64,000 bases of DNA from Niabella sp. Lineage in GTDB: Bacteria > Bacteroidota > Bacteroidia > Chitinophagales > Chitinophagaceae. The position numbers were made by a program, and so were the translations under genes. Within the stretch, counting starts at the first letter, position 1. Each line of letters opens with the position of its first letter. The stretch lies in NCBI RefSeq assembly GCF_030150205.1, contig NZ_JASLGT010000024.1, positions 372,001 through 436,000 of the forward strand. The letters are read 5' to 3'. The notes beneath the pieces are model-generated. The model made no database searches, was not told where the DNA came from, and saw only the letters and a list, made by a program, of their open reading frames with translations. Positions 63,570-64,000 of the stretch are shown in pieces.

Positions 63570-64000
63570 ATGACATTAAAACTATTAGGCACCACATTAT
63601 TACTGGCAGCGGCGGCGGCATCCAATGCGCAAAAAAAGATCAGCCTGCCCAAAAAGTACCGGAATTTTGATATGGAAGCCCACCGCGGCGGTAAGGGCCT
63701 GATGCCGGAAAATACCATTCCTGCAATGTTAAATGCCATCGATATGGGCGTTACCACGCTGGAAATGGATATGCAGGTAACAAAGGACGGCCAGATCGTA
63801 GTATCGCATGATGCCACGTTTAACTACGGATTTACCACCACTCCGGAGGGAGACACACTAACCCCGGAGGCATCAAAAAAACGGATCCTCTATTCCATGA
63901 CCTATGATTCCATTAAAAAATATGATGTAGGTAAAAAGTTTTACGCAGCAGCACCCCGGCAGAAAAAAGTGGCAGCAGTGAAACCATTACTGAAAGAGCT
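63570..64000 (+). CDS. Glycerophosphodiester phosphodiesterase, 5' part (runs off the window)
   Basis: Start ATG at 63570, one base after the esterase stop; 143 codons are visible and the gene continues beyond the end. Signal peptide about 1-20 (ending SNAQ), so periplasmic or exported like GlpQ. The catalytic site is clear: His38-Arg39-Gly in EAHRGG, PENT with Glu47, the Glu65/Asp67 metal pair in LEMDM, and His80 in VSHD. It splits glycerophosphodiesters such as glycerophosphocholine to glycerol-3-phosphate plus alcohol, which would feed GlpD. Confidence 0.92.
   Translation, partial: MTLKLLGTTLLLAAAAASNAQKKISLPKKYRNFDMEAHRGGKGLMPENTIPAMLNAIDMGVTTLEMDMQVTKDGQIVVSHDATFNYGFTTTPEGDTLTPEASKKRILYSMTYDSIKKYDVGKKFYAAAPRQKKVAAVKPLLKE

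Noticed and set aside
1..64000. CRISPR arrays, insertion sequences, integrases or prophage genes
   Set aside because: No regularly spaced direct repeats, no transposase or integrase protein and no phage structural gene were found; the only mobile-like features are short intergenic hairpins.

Overview
The window looks like chromosomal DNA from a member of the Bacteroidota, most likely a Chitinophagaceae-type soil or plant-associated bacterium. The pointers are two SusC/SusD-type outer-membrane pairs with accessory lipoproteins, S46 dipeptidyl-peptidase, GH92, GH97 and GH105 enzymes, the Bacteroidota promoter pattern (TTTG / TAnnTTTG) ahead of many genes, weak Shine-Dalgarno sequences and moderate GC content. 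The genus assignment is inference; the phylum assignment is firm.

Region 1 (about 1-13.5 kb) is a housekeeping block that appears to contain the replication origin. Between the divergent genes for a DPP11-type peptidase and nadA lies an AT-rich gap with a dense cluster of DnaA-box-like nonamers (about 3660-4055). Six kilobases further, the gap between ybeY and mnmG carries five near-perfect parS centromere sites in one orientation (9939-10696). Gene orientation and strand composition change side at the DnaA-box cluster. Around them are nadA, nadD and feoA, fabG, a chromate transporter, ybeY, mnmG, an NrtR-like regulator and a DUF2490 protein.

Region 2 (13.5-41 kb) is a large polysaccharide-utilization-type locus. 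A GntR-type regulator with a sugar-binding-like sensor domain (minus strand) faces a tightly packed run: SusC, SusD, DUF5017 lipoprotein, two large alpha/alpha-toroid-like proteins, an SGNH esterase, an Asp-box beta-propeller lipoprotein, a GH97 enzyme of the retaining type, a third toroid-like paralogue, a cytoplasmic FAD-dependent oxidoreductase and a sodium/solute symporter. A hairpin-rich spacer separates this run from a GH105 unsaturated-uronyl-hydrolase-like enzyme and a DUF4886 SGNH hydrolase. A 14-bp motif shared by the susC promoter and the other side of the regulator gene is a candidate operator. The substrate cannot be read from the sequence, but an acidic or rhamnogalacturonan-like glycan decorated with alpha-galactose and ester groups would fit.

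Region 3 (41-53 kb) is mixed: a DUF234-type ATPase, tRNA-Phe, recQ, then kdsD-manC-exonuclease-MmcQ/YjbR, a toxin-antitoxin pair with an obvious operator, a bacterial GH3-auxin-family adenylating enzyme and a GH92 alpha-mannosidase.

Region 4 (53.3 kb to the end) looks like a glycerophosphodiester-scavenging locus: a DeoR/GlpR-type repressor divergent from glpD, then SusC, SusD, a DUF5689 lipoprotein, an SGNH esterase and a glycerophosphodiester phosphodiesterase that runs off the window. The inferred flow is outer-membrane import, hydrolysis to glycerol-3-phosphate, and oxidation by GlpD under GlpR-type control.
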